Assembly (NCBI GenBank): GCA_001600455.1
Contig: BCKC01000002.1
Location: 2,556,171-2,620,170 of the forward strand
Direction: 5' to 3'
Source of the DNA: Endocalyx cinctus
Lineage: Eukaryota; Ascomycota; Sordariomycetes; Amphisphaeriales; Apiosporaceae
Length of the DNA: 64,000 nucleotides
Under the pieces are notes generated by a model. The model saw only the letters and a program-made list of their open reading frames with translations, searched no databases and was not told the origin of the DNA. The position numbers and the translations under genes were made by a program. Of the stretch, positions 37,190 to 48,494 are shown piece after piece (the stretch's first letter is position 1; the number at the start of each line of letters is the position of its first letter).

Positions 37190-40100
37190 ATGGAGTCCGT
37201 CGCAGTTCTCGCTCTCTTCTGTAATGTGCTTGATCTCGGCGAGCGGGCGATTAAGACGGTTCAAAAAGCGAAGGAAGCGCGTGAATCGGCAACCGGTCTC
37301 GCCAAGGAACATGAAAGCCTCGCTGAATTTACGGCAGAGTTGACGTCTATATCTAACGATGTCCAAAGCAGCTATGCGCGTCTCAACGCCTTGCAGGATA
37401 CCGTCCCCGACGGACAGTTCAACGTGCGCGCCGCTGCTACGAGATGTAGCGAGCTGTCGGTAAATATTATGTCTCTGCTCGAAAGATGCCGGACGAAGAA
37501 GCCGAATTCGGTAAAGGAGTCGATGAAGGCGACCATAAGGGGCTTATGGAAGGCCGGTGAACTCGAACACCTCGTACAAGAACTCGAGCGCAGCCAGATG
37601 ATCCTCAATACGGCCTTGGCTGCGACGACGACCATGGACTTATCGGAATTTTCCCATCGTACTAGGGAGAAGGCGAAGCTGACTGCAATTTTTCAGGGGC
37701 TTTCCGCCCAGTCCAGCTGGGAAAAAACCAATCCTAGGTACGATGATGTTCACGAGGCGCACTTGAACACCTTTAAATGGATATTCGACGAAGATTTTCT
37801 TCTCCGCAATAATACGCCGCCGCGCCCCAAGATCAGTTTCGCAGACTGGCTTCGCCGCGGACAAAGCGTCTTTCACTTGTCAGGAAAGCCGGGGTCGGGA
37901 AAATCAACTCTGATGAAGTTCATACTAGAGCATCCAACCTTCCGTTCATTTTTGAAAGAGTGGTCTGGAGGCTCGAAGCTCATTATCTTGCCCTATTTCT
38001 TCTGGCGGCCCGATCGCTCTCAGAACTCGCTTCGTGCATTAAGACGATGTCTGTTATGGCACGCGATAGAACAAGCACCCGATATTGCCGGCTTGCTCTT
38101 TCCGCATATATACGACAACAGCAGGTTTAACCTAGGAATCGAAAACCTGGAGTTTAGAGAGAGCGAAATTTCTCAAGCGCTAGACGTTTTATTCAATGAC
38201 TCGAAGATCCTGGAATCGCACAGGATCATCCTATTCATAGACGGCCTCGACGAGTTGAACGAAAACACCGGCCCCGAGGATTACAGTGACTTAGTACAGG
38301 TTATCCTAGCTTGGACCGCTGGATCTTCTGGAAGAGTGAAAGCTTGCGTATCTAGTAGAGAACTCGAGGTATTCACCGACTTTCCAAGAGAGCAGAGAAT
38401 CCGACTTCAAAACCTGACCCAAAGTGACATACGCTCCGTTGTCTTTGACCGACTCACGACACATCCCAGACTTCAGCGAATCGACAGCCAGCGTGACCGT
38501 GGCCGCGAAGAGTGTCAAGTGTGCTACTATCGGTTCTGCGATTACCAACGCCCGTCCTGGTGCCTTGTCGACTATATCGTATCTCGAGCTGAAGGGGTGT
38601 TTTTGTGGGTTAAGCTGACTCTGATGGACCTACGGAACTGCTTGAGTAACGGATACACTATCGAGCAACTCCGCACCAGGGTGGATAGCACCCCCAAAGA
38701 GCTGGAAGAGTTCTTGGTTCACATGATCGATGCTGTTGCACAGCCGTATAAGGTACAGGTTTACGCGCTTCTTTATCTGAGTGCGGTTTACACACGACTA
38801 AGAGATAAGACTTCTTCCTGGCAAGATCCCAGCGGATGGTTTCTCTCTGTCGAGGGTGCTGCGTTCCTCTGCAATCGCCTGGCCACATCAGGTATTGACA
38901 ATGAAATTGTCATCAAAGATCCTGAAAAGCCAACAATTCTCGATCCAAAAAAGACTCTCTCGGCGGGTAAGTTCCTCAGTAGCCGCTCTAATGGGTTGCT
39001 TGAAGTTGGATCCTACTTTAGTTGGTCAGCTCAACGAGGAACCGGATTCAGGCTTCGACCGTTAAAGGAGACACATCGTTCAATCGTGGAGATAGTACAA
39101 AAACATCTCAGCTCAAGACTTAGAAGACTGATGATCACTGATCAACATCTTGGTCACTGGGCTTGCATTATGACTCTTTATGAACTCTGTTTAGGATTAA
39201 ATAACACGGTGATGTTTAGGCAGTGGTTTGTGCTCGACAGACTAAGCTGTCTCTTGGCTTTCTTGAAAGATATTGGGTGTTTCGAAACTCAGCATTGCTT
39301 TAAAGATCTGGACGCTATAGACAGTAAGTGTATGAGGCATTGGAAAACGCCACACCTTTTTGGATCTTCCCACGTCTCGGTACTGTTAGAAACTGCTAGG
39401 TATGGCCCATCTGAGTATGTTTGTCACAGGATTGAATATAGTGACATTTTTATGGACGAAGGCCTCGTCTTGGACTTGTTGTGGACACTGTCCGCTTGTA
39501 GTCGTCGAAGTTCTTACAGTAACTTCGACTGGGATCGGTCTGTTGCCTTGAAGAAAATACTACGTAGTCGCTACCAACCGGGCCAGACGACGGTATCTAG
39601 AACATTGCTTCTAGAAGAGATTTGGAAACGGCTTCTCTATTTAATACTACACGATTACATAGTCGGCAATATTAATTCGTTAAATCATTCATCTACACTC
39701 TGGAGAATCCTCGAAGTCTGGCTGGAACATGGGGTAGACTGCCGAGCTTTGATGTCGCGGTACGGTATACACCGCGTATATCTTTATACGAGAGAGACCC
39801 AAGGCTGGGTTCTTTACCACTTTAACAAAAAGATCTCTGAAGAGCAGGAACTTCACAACTTCCACGAGGTGGAGCTTAAATACCTCCAAACGGCGAAGCT
39901 GAAGAATATTTTCACGCTAGAAGAGCTTCAAGATTTACGTGACACGAGGATAACATTACGGATCGTGGTGGAAAGAGAACGCCCTCATAACGCGGAACGA
40001 CTTCTCGAGTTGATCGATCAGAATTTGGAACGTCTCGAAACTGAAGATGCCACGCGAATTAAAGCACTGTTCGACGATTTATCACACTTTCAAGATCAAA

Positions 40101-40353
40101 TAAGAACGGAAATACACCCACCAAAAATCCAAAAATTACCTTCGGTTGTCGCTTATGGAATCAACAATTGGTCTTCCGAGGCATTGCACCAATACTCAAG
40201 CAGGAAACCCTCTAGTGAGTAAGACAAATTTAGAATGTGAAATGAGGTGTTACTAATAAGAATATAGGAATGATATTGGTGATTCTAGCTGTTGTTATAG
40301 GATGTCTTGTTAGTTCATGTCTAAAAGCAGTCTTTAATAGGAACTGGACATAG
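37190..40353 (+). CDS. NACHT STAND (NLR-like) protein with C-terminal membrane helix
   Basis: Exon 1 is 37190-40214 and exon 2 is 40268-40353, giving 1,036 residues. The intron has a GTGAGT donor, a TACTAATAA branch and an AATATAG acceptor. Unspliced, the frame would stop at 40222. The N-terminal ~200 residues resemble the helical HeLo-like domain of fungal STAND proteins (ESVAVLALFCNVLDLGERAI). The NACHT domain has Walker A GKPGSGKST at ~232, Walker B IILFIDGLDE with its Asp at ~351, VKACVSSRELEVF as sensor, and a winged-helix-like stretch after EGVFLWVKLTLMDL. No ankyrin, WD40 or TPR repeats follow. Exon 2 adds MILVILAVVIGCLVSSCLKA, a clear membrane helix, then a short basic end. Such proteins sense non-self and trigger cell death; the ligand is unknown. 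The start is the Met beginning the conserved domain, not the earlier in-frame ATG at 37130. Confidence 0.85.
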
Positions 40354-40697
40354 AGAAGCTAAACACACAGCGGCGGAGCGGTCACCAAGGAATCATACAA
40401 AAAGGGTTTATAGGGGTTTATGCTATATACATCAGGATATTTACAGGGCTCTCGGCAGGTGCTATAAGTGCTATAAGTGGGATAAGTATTTACAGCAAAT
40501 ATTACATTCAAATGTATCTGAGTCATTACATATTTATTTACATTACTCGTTGGTATTAATTGTGGTATCAACATTATAGTTCCCTTCATTCCCTATTTTA
40601 TCACTCTGCCATGGATTCCTCCCATCATTACACATCGTTAAACATTTGCCATAGTGACTCAGGTACCAAATAGGTATCCCGATGCCGTCAATTATCT
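40354..40697. other. convergent spacer
   Basis: About 340 bases between convergent genes. It includes a small duplicated GTGCTATAA block at 40459-40478. Nothing else is seen. Confidence 0.5.
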
Positions 40698-43600
40698 CTA
40701 TTTAGTCTCGTTTGGCCTCAGATCCTCGTGTGCAACCGGCGTAGTATCAGAATCCACTGAATCAGAGGATGGTTCCTCATCTTCTTGGACATGGTCGAGA
40801 CGGCGATGATCTTGACTCTTCCTAGGGCTCTGCATCGATTTCCTTATCGTATCTAGACTCATTCTGGTCACGTCCATACTTTTCCTGTTCTTCCCGAGAA
40901 CATTATCAATATTCTCTCCTTTCTTTATCGCGTCAATGGCCTTTTGCGCTGACTCGACGTGGGCAAAAGCGGGACCTTTGCCCCATTTCCCCAGAGATTT
41001 ACTTTGCTGATTGTTCATCCCGTCTCCGCCACAGTTCAGGCGTGCTCGGAGACTTCTTTTTGTATTATCCTCCATGATAATGAGCACGAGTTCGTGCAGG
41101 ACATCCCAGCCCTGAACCACGTTGTCGATGATAGACTTGCGTTCCTCTTTGGACATGGCGTGCCACTCACGTTGGCCTTGGAGAATACGGGCCCGACGAA
41201 TGAGCTTGACTGGATACTTTCCGCGTGAAAGTTGTTTGGCAATGCCCTTCAGGGTATACCCAACAGGACCAAAGATCGCCGCAAGGTCTTTCAGCACGAA
41301 CCCAGTAAGTCCCATACCGAAGCCCGCAAACGCGCCAATGATCCCGCCTTCTTTGGCGCCACGAACGGGTAGCCGGACAAGTCCCGTGAAGCCGTCGTAT
41401 ATGCCATAGATAAACTCATTCTTAGCTGCCTTAAGTCCGGATTGTATTCCTGTTACTCTGATTGGTCTTCGTACTGTATCATCACCGTATAGTCGAGGTG
41501 CGTTGTGAAATCCTTGGGCCACGGCAAGAGCAAGATCCACTGGAGCGTTGGCTATCGCGCGACCTGATTTCCCAACGGCTTCCTGTACATCATTCAGGTA
41601 TTCTTCTGGGGCAGGTTCAAGAGGAGCGGTCCCCGGGGTTGTAGCTGTATGAGTGGAGGCATTATCTGGGATATTGTCGGCAGTCTCGGGTTTTGTGTCG
41701 TCTTGAAGCGGCTCCAGGCTGGCGCTTTTGTTCTTCGTCGGCTGTGACGGGAATGGGAATCCGCCAGAGCTAGTGGATCGTGCTCTTTGCCTTTGCTTTT
41801 GCTTCTGCTTTTTCCGCTCTTCTTTCTTCTTCTTACGTTCGGCACGTTTATTCGACGTTTTGGCCAAACGGTACGGTACACTCCCAACGCCGCCAAATAC
41901 GTCCCCCACAGTCCCTACTAAAGACCCTGTGATGCCAGTAACAGGTTCACCTGGGCCCTCAAAATCGTTCCACTCCTTATGTCGGAGGAGCCGTAGATTC
42001 CGCCAACCAATTAATCCCTTTTCCACAGCAATATCGGCCGCCAAAGCGCTAAGCTTGACGCTAGTGTTCTTTACTTCCCAGACAGCCACTCTTTCATCCA
42101 AGATCGAACACTGCATATATTTCTCATCTCCTTGCTGGAGATGGCGGTGGAACGCTTTCACTGCATTCTGAGCGCCATCACCTTCTCGTTCTATGCTTCG
42201 TGAGATCTCTTGGGCGGCTTCGGAAGCTTCGTCAGTTAGGCAGTATTTGATACCTTCGGCTAGCCTTTCTGCGTTTAGCTTTTTGTAAGGAATAGGTTCG
42301 GGCCCTACTTTGGAGTTGGCCAGCATGGAACCCCAGAAATGTTGGTCGCCAAAGAAAGGAACCACCATTGTCGGTTTACCGCACTTCAACGCAATCGCCG
42401 TGGTGCCTGCACCACCATGGATAACGCAGGCCCGAACCTTGGGAAAAAGCCAGTCGTGGGGCGTATTTTCCAACATGTAAATGTTATCAGGCACGTTATC
42501 TTGTCCAAGACCTCCCCAGCCCTTAGAAACCAACGCGCGAACTCCGGCCAGTCGAACTGCCTCAAAAATCATCTCTGTAAATCGGTCCGCATCATCCACC
42601 ACGATCGATCCAAAGCCGATGTAGATTGGTGGTTCTCCAGCGTCCAGAAACTTCACGAGGTCTTGCGGTGGCTTGAAAGAAGATGCGAGGTCGAGAAATA
42701 CGAAACCAGAAACGTCAATTTCTTGGCCCCAGTCCTCCGGCTTTGGTACGAGTCCAGGACTCCACAGGTATGTAAACGGCACGCGGAGACGATAGGTTGC
42801 ACCTGGCGCCCATAGAGCACTTACAGGGTCGAGGCCCAGAGTCTTCACTCTGAAGCTGTTGACAAGATCTCCCAGCCCTTGCCAAACCATCACCTCAACC
42901 AGTGAAAATGAAATAAAATTAGTATATCCAGGATCCACATTCGACTTCTTGATACTTGCCAAGGGATGCGGGAACGCTTGGGTCGGGGTGTAAGGAAAAG
43001 TAAACATAAGATGTAAAGGAATGCCCAAAGCCTCGGCGCAGTGGATATGTGCAAAGCTGGGTGGGTTCGCAATAATGGCATCGGCAACAAAGGGTCGCTT
43101 TTCTCCCATCATCTTCAGGTTGTGCGTGTCTTTCTCGTTATCGGTAGCGTTGATACAAGCTCTCCAGAAACCATCAAACATCTCAGCCATAGCAGTCCGC
43201 CGTTTGCCGATATCCCCAGATTTGACCGTCTCTAACTTCGGAATCAATCCGGGATTCTTCACCATGAATGCCATTAATTCTGACGGATCACCACCCACCG
43301 AGAAAAATTCGAGACCAGAATCTTTTTCGACAAAGTCCCTGAAGGCAGGGTGGGTAGCGATACGAACGCGATGTCCATACTCCTCCTTCAGCACTTTTCC
43401 AACTTTCAAGAATGGCTGTATATCTCCACGAGAGCCGATGACCATTACGACGATATTTAATCTGGGATAACTGATATCTGTCGTGGTGGAGGTATCCGAA
43501 GATTGTCGCGAGGGGCTTGGTGGCTTGTCACTAGTAGATTTTCCTGCGACCACTTTCTTTACAGCCGTACCAAAGGCCTTTGCCAAATATCCGGTGTTGG

Positions 43601-44234
43601 TTTTGTCAGTTAGCGTGATGTTTAGTCGGCCATCTTTCTTAGAGACTTTTCCTTTGGTACTGTAATGTTCGTTTCCTACTTGAACGCGCCGCAATTTATC
43701 TTCGGTGGTCCTTCGTCTAGGTCGACCAGCTGAAGTTTTGGGCTCGCCCTCATCTTCTGAAGATGACGACCCAGAGCTTTCGTCATCCATACTCTGATGT
43801 TGAGTTTCTCTGAAAGCCCTATCGAAAGTGGATACGTTGGTTCCTGCGCGCTTCATAGCTGGAAATGGCCTGAATATAGACCCTCTATGCTCGTTTCGTC
43901 GGGGTAGATCAGTGAAAAACTTATTTCCCATAGACGGTCGACGTTTCTTACTTGGTATTTCTGGGGAGTCAGAGGTGAGTTTGTCAATAGGCTCAATATG
44001 CGTTTTCTTAGAACCTTCGGTACGTGGGCTCTGTATGGAGGCGTTTTTATGTGATGTAGGTGATTCAACTTCTGGAGGTACATAATTTGGGTATAATAAG
44101 CCGCCTTCCGCATCTCTGATAAGAGCGCCCTGTTGTCCATCTCCCCTAACATCTTGGAATTGGATTTGGTCTTCATCAGAGCCAGTCGTGTCTATAGGCG
44201 CCGTCGAAGGCTTATCAAGCTCTAGTGCAGGCAT
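40698..44234 (-). CDS. sterol 3-beta-glucosyltransferase-like protein (GT1/GT28)
   Basis: A single-exon frame gives 1,178 residues from the Met at 44234 (PALELDKPST). An in-frame ATG at 44270 is possible but adds an atypical hydrophobic lead. The first ~260 residues are disordered and basic/Ser-rich. The glycosyltransferase starts at RLNIVVMVIGSRGDIQPFL (~262), with HPAFRDFV, LMFTFPYTPTQAFPHP and YIGFGSIVVDD. The donor-binding signature HGGAGTTAIALKCGKPTM sits at ~606, followed by VPFFGDQHFWG. This is the UGT80/Atg26 group that moves glucose from UDP-glucose to ergosterol on membranes. Unlike Atg26 it lacks an N-terminal GRAM/PH region. It carries a ~430-residue C-terminal extension with a Lys/Arg/Gln-rich block and a glycine-rich segment (GIIGAFAGFGMGLTGFVLKD) that may touch membrane. 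Confidence 0.9.
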   Translation of the reverse strand: MPALELDKPSTAPIDTTGSDEDQIQFQDVRGDGQQGALIRDAEGGLLYPNYVPPEVESPTSHKNASIQSPRTEGSKKTHIEPIDKLTSDSPEIPSKKRRPSMGNKFFTDLPRRNEHRGSIFRPFPAMKRAGTNVSTFDRAFRETQHQSMDDESSGSSSSEDEGEPKTSAGRPRRRTTEDKLRRVQVGNEHYSTKGKVSKKDGRLNITLTDKTNTGYLAKAFGTAVKKVVAGKSTSDKPPSPSRQSSDTSTTTDISYPRLNIVVMVIGSRGDIQPFLKVGKVLKEEYGHRVRIATHPAFRDFVEKDSGLEFFSVGGDPSELMAFMVKNPGLIPKLETVKSGDIGKRRTAMAEMFDGFWRACINATDNEKDTHNLKMMGEKRPFVADAIIANPPSFAHIHCAEALGIPLHLMFTFPYTPTQAFPHPLASIKKSNVDPGYTNFISFSLVEVMVWQGLGDLVNSFRVKTLGLDPVSALWAPGATYRLRVPFTYLWSPGLVPKPEDWGQEIDVSGFVFLDLASSFKPPQDLVKFLDAGEPPIYIGFGSIVVDDADRFTEMIFEAVRLAGVRALVSKGWGGLGQDNVPDNIYMLENTPHDWLFPKVRACVIHGGAGTTAIALKCGKPTMVVPFFGDQHFWGSMLANSKVGPEPIPYKKLNAERLAEGIKYCLTDEASEAAQEISRSIEREGDGAQNAVKAFHRHLQQGDEKYMQCSILDERVAVWEVKNTSVKLSALAADIAVEKGLIGWRNLRLLRHKEWNDFEGPGEPVTGITGSLVGTVGDVFGGVGSVPYRLAKTSNKRAERKKKKEERKKQKQKQRQRARSTSSGGFPFPSQPTKNKSASLEPLQDDTKPETADNIPDNASTHTATTPGTAPLEPAPEEYLNDVQEAVGKSGRAIANAPVDLALAVAQGFHNAPRLYGDDTVRRPIRVTGIQSGLKAAKNEFIYGIYDGFTGLVRLPVRGAKEGGIIGAFAGFGMGLTGFVLKDLAAIFGPVGYTLKGIAKQLSRGKYPVKLIRRARILQGQREWHAMSKEERKSIIDNVVQGWDVLHELVLIIMEDNTKRSLRARLNCGGDGMNNQQSKSLGKWGKGPAFAHVESAQKAIDAIKKGENIDNVLGKNRKSMDVTRMSLDTIRKSMQSPRKSQDHRRLDHVQEDEEPSSDSVDSDTTPVAHEDLRPNETK

Positions 44235-45306
44235 GACAAGGATGTATATGCGTATGGATATATTACACAATGATAGAGCTTCTTCCTCTTTCTACTGATT
44301 ATAAGTAAAAAATATGCTTCAAAACATGAAAAACTCGACTCGACAAGTGAAAAAGATGATTAAATTAAAATAAAAATTACAAACATGTTTTTAGAAAGGA
44401 AGAGAAAAAAGAAAAAGAGAGATATAAACAAGCTTCGTAGTAAAGATGCGAGATCTCGATGGCGATGAGATTTGCTAGTATCACATTTAGGTTTTACCAC
44501 CATATTAAATAACCTGATAAATGATATGACATCACTGATGAAATGCGTATATGTAGTGCTGGTCGTGTTGGCCTGTTCAGGGGTCACAGGGGTTATATCC
44601 TTCCCGCTAGGTGCCTTGTACCAGTGCAGGTCCTTAAAGTTAGTTGTGTTATATCGCTAAAGGTACTATCGATCAGGTACTATTGGTCAACAACTTTAAA
44701 ATTCGCCGGACTAAATGTCCCGGTCGCTACCCTGTCTGCCTGTTTGCCTGTTTCGGCCACTCAACCATAAAAAGTCGAGTGGTAATGAGTGCACTATTTA
44801 CAGTCACAAATATAATAATATGCTCATTAATGGACACTGATTATTGGAAATGAATAATCACAAGATACCCATCATACCCAACAAGGTAATATCATATAGA
44901 TTTATTGCGACGACTGTGGAGTAGATACAGATTGACACTGACACATCATTATCCGATCCATGGATGTAACCTTGGAACTTCGAAGCGTCATATCACGTGA
45001 TATCGATTTATTCTAATTACCTAGGTACCTAGCTCCCCATCCAATATTATTATTATCATCACTCACTCCCTCATCTACTTCATTATGAATTACTTAGGTA
45101 TATATATATATATATTATATATATCTCGATTATATCGACAAGCAACAAACATAACAGATGCCATAACTACTGACCTAGTGGGAAAATTAGTTTTACAATC
45201 CAAAAATGGCGTGTTTCTGCACCGTATCTAGACTCTTACGAGGTCAGTGGGCGTATGGAAACTTTAAGATCTTACGACTCATGATAGAACCGACAACAAT
45301 AGACTA
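44235..45306. other. intergenic region
   Basis: No gene is seen. The stretch is AT-rich and contains a TATATA tract at 45099-45124. Upstream DNA of the glucosyltransferase gene ends here against the first hairpin-rich repeat. Confidence 0.5.
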
Positions 45307-45511
45307 TGTTGGGTTAAAATCGTAAGATTTTACTGTTCTGAAAAATGAAGTTATTATTGTTGTTGATGTGAAATAATTCTGCTAGTCAGAATTATTTCGA
45401 GTGTAAGTGAGCTGGCGCACAGGCCAGCTCCGCACTGGCCACATACACCAGCCTGTGGCTGGTGATGTGGCTGGTGTGGCTTATACTCCAGCTAGCTACT
45501 AATAATCAACA
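45307..45511 (+). repeat. hairpin-rich dispersed repeat, copy 1 (solo-LTR-like)
   Basis: This 205-base unit begins TGTTG and ends CAACA. It is repeated at 49680-49887 in the same orientation, differing by one substitution and a 3-base indel. It contains four perfect or near-perfect stem-loops: 45315-45332 (7-bp stem), 45370-45398 (12-bp stem), 45409-45430 (8-bp stem) and 45438-45471 (15-bp stem with one bulge). No target duplication flanks this copy (GACTA against AATAT). Confidence 0.85.
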
Positions 45512-46008
45512 AATATGCACCTTTATCAAAATTGCTTCTCTCAAGTCATTCGAATATATGTTTATTTACATTTGTGATTTTGAAGTGAGCTTATGGCTGA
45601 ATACTGTGTATGCCATCGCCTACCGAATTTTCCACACGCCGCGCTAGCGCTCACCCATGTGCAACAAAAATTTGAACGGCCCTACTCGTCGGGACAAGGA
45701 AAGATCTGCTCTCGGATTTGGGCAAAGAAAGAAAAAAATATATTACGCGAGGCGTTTCTGATAGTTTAAAACATAACACGTCTTCCATATTCCATATTTG
45801 CCATCATTCCACGTTTTGAGACTTCGCATTGCTACCCTTGGGGTCAGCGTTCGGGTTTTTTTTTGGGTTTTTTTTTTTTTGGACTATACCAATCCGCTAT
45901 CGACTGAACGGGTATTTTCCCAGATCACCAAGTCTATCTTCATGAGAATGGAACTTGCAGCTACCATTATGGAAGCTGGCACTGGCCGTATTATTGTTAC
46001 GGAGCTGA

Positions 46009-46275
46009 CCACCAGAAATAATCCTAATTTTCGGCTCCTCGATCATCCGCACGGCGGCCCCGCGGATAGCGGAATCAAGCGCGGGCAAACCCATCCTAAT
46101 TGAGGATGACACGGTTGTATTGAATCTCAGCTACTATGGTAAGGAGTTCGACGCTGAAACTTTGCACGTCGTTCATCTCTCTCGCTTGGAGGGCGAATTT
46201 CGCGAGGTTAAGACACAAAGGCGCCAGGGAGACCACTTAGCGCTATTCGGAATTGAACCTAACACCCTTCATTAA
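46009..46275 (+). pseudogene. possible gene remnant or terminal exon
   Basis: An 88-codon frame without an initiating Met follows a TGA and ends at TAA 46275. It reads like a protein: KPILIEDDTVVLNLSYYG, then EFDAETLHVVHLSRLEGEF. An acceptor-like CCACCAG at 46008-46014 could make it a last exon. The overlapping frame upstream (45798-46103) also has protein-like parts. I do not recognise a family. It may be a decayed gene next to the repeat. Confidence 0.3.
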
Positions 46276-46551
46276 TCGTCAATCTATGCGTACCCAGCTG
46301 ATACAAGCCTTATAAAGAGGCTACACTCCCTAAAATCCATGACCCAGGCTGCTAGAAGTGAGTTTCTGCGCGGGCCAGCCAGTCAGGACATAAATTCTTC
46401 TTGCAATTATAAAGTATTTTTAAGAATCAGTTCTATAAAACAAGACACTCTATCGCTAGATAACACCATTTCAATCGATCAGAATCATCTGGTCCGAAAA
46501 TATCCCACAACTCAACTCTGGAGACGCCACGATGTATGTAATTGTTCATAT

Positions 46552-47172
46552 TCACTCCTCAACACCAGTCGTAGTCAACCAATTCGCCGCTACCGGGCTC
46601 CCAAGAGCGTGCCTATCCGCGAAATCTTCGACGTCAAAGCTAAGCCTCGTGTACGGATAATCCGCGTCGTAATCGTCCAAGACAGGGTCGAGAGCGAAGT
46701 CCTCGGGCTGCGCGAACGTCAAGAACACGTAGCGGTGGGTATCGCCCGCCTGCGGGCTCGGAGCGACGTAGAAGTCGGCGTTCGCCGAGATATTTCGCAG
46801 CGTGAAAGGGTAATATGATTGCCGCGACGAGAAAGTGCGAGAAGGCGAATCGTCGGCGACGAGGTCTTGCGCGAGCCAGTGCAGGAACGGCTGGGACCGG
46901 TTCAGGTACACGACGTCCGGGTCTACCAACAACGTCAGGTACGTGGATACGCCCGGGATGGGCTCCCGCAGAGCTAGCTTAGTGGGTGCAGAGGCCAATT
47001 GGGACTGCTCGAAGTGGGTACCGGGCACGAGGGCCGAGGTCGTGTTCGCGTAGCAGACGCCGAGGGGAACGTCGGCGGACGGCGTGTACCCCGGAGGGGT
47101 GCTCAGACCAAAAGTCCCGACAGCATGTGCCAAGGAGAAGAAAGAGGCGGTAAATATTATATCCGCCCACAT
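46552..47172 (-). CDS. secreted PEBP-like protein
   Basis: A single exon gives 206 residues. The N-terminal ~18 residues (WADIIFTASFFSLAHA) are a signal peptide. The phosphatidylethanolamine-binding protein signatures are present: LLVDPDVVYLNRSQPFLHWL at 81-100 (family DPDxP and HWxxxN-type region) and DTHRYVFLTF at 144-153 (GxHRYVF). Expected length and order match secreted fungal PEBPs. Family members bind phospholipid head groups or inhibit proteases such as carboxypeptidase Y. The PDxP proline is replaced by Val, so the anion pocket may differ. The gene has relatively high G+C. Confidence 0.85.
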   Translation of the reverse strand: MWADIIFTASFFSLAHAVGTFGLSTPPGYTPSADVPLGVCYANTTSALVPGTHFEQSQLASAPTKLALREPIPGVSTYLTLLVDPDVVYLNRSQPFLHWLAQDLVADDSPSRTFSSRQSYYPFTLRNISANADFYVAPSPQAGDTHRYVFLTFAQPEDFALDPVLDDYDADYPYTRLSFDVEDFADRHALGSPVAANWLTTTGVEE

Positions 47173-48494
47173 AGTAATAAGATGTAATGCCGGAGTTGCT
47201 AAGCGATCTACAAATCTGATGTACTATGATCGCATGTGACAATAATCATAATGGATATTGTACTAAGTTGGTAGTTATATCAGCTTTCTGAGTAGAAGAG
47301 GAACTCCCTTATATATAAGAAATTTGTTGATGTAAGTAAGCCGGGAGCACACCCTTATAAAGATGAGCGTCATCTCTGCAAGAGTACGGCAAAGGCTTTC
47401 TGTAGTGCATGATTCTTTCAGCTCCCTCATCTCCCTCTGGTTATCAAATCCTCAATCAGCACAATAATATATTATCTCCATAATTCGTACCACGGCGAGA
47501 TGTTTAGGGCTTAGCTGCCGGGCGTGGAGTCATACCGAAACCTTCATTTTCCTAATAATAGATTATAGAACCCACGTATATTACCGTGGTCCGTATCTGA
47601 CGGCCCTAGCCACCACTAGAATCCAACGCTAACCCGAGTTATCAATTTTTCCGGGACGAATGTTTATTCGAAATAATCCGTAGCCTACTGCAACCAGTTA
47701 TGCCCATGTCGGCGATCCTCGAGCAAAAGTAGTGGTAAAAGCAATTGTGATATTTTTCAGTACTGTTAGGGGTCCAGTATTTCATTCTAGACGGGATGAC
47801 GTGGGATGTCTCGACTTACTTAATCTACTGTGTAGTAGCCCATCAGCCTAGATCTGGTATGTGCACTGTGTACCATGTACCGTATACCAAACACCTTTAG
47901 GGGGCGTAGTAGAAATCTCAGCCATTTTCTCTTTATTTAGCTATATAATAAGATGTATCCAAGTCCGATGGCTTGGTTTATTTTCGTAATAACTCAGAGA
48001 TAAAGGGGGAAACTGTTAAGTTGCGAGTGCCCAGGGAAGTTTGTTGTTATTATGCCTAGGTAATTAGATAACTACTTCGGAAAACTCAAAGTAGGAAAAC
48101 GATGTATTCTATTTGAATAGGTATGATAAGCATATAATTTATTTAATATCAATCTAAACGGCACACAAACTTTCAGTCTTCCTTCCCGTGAATCATACAT
48201 CTCCCATCAAAAAGGGCTCCCTCATATTGCTACGGACGTGTTGGCAATTATCAGAACATGACGGGAGAACGAAGTAAATAATGAAACGACAATAATAAAA
48301 TGGGTAAAAAGATACCCGCTGTCCCCTAATAAGCCCGTATCCAAGTCTACAAAATGACCGTCATTGGAAGAGTAAGAATCACGAAGAGGAGGTATAACAA
48401 CCAACGATTTCATGAATCTAATATTTCTTCCCCCCATTTCTTCTTTAACTGCTTCGCAGCTCAAGGCGAGACATATATGATTGCGTTTCGTATT
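47173..48494. other. intergenic region
   Basis: About 1.3 kb of AT-rich spacer between two minus-strand genes. Small frames at 48222-48602 are shadows or random. No gene, tRNA or repeat is seen. Confidence 0.5.
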
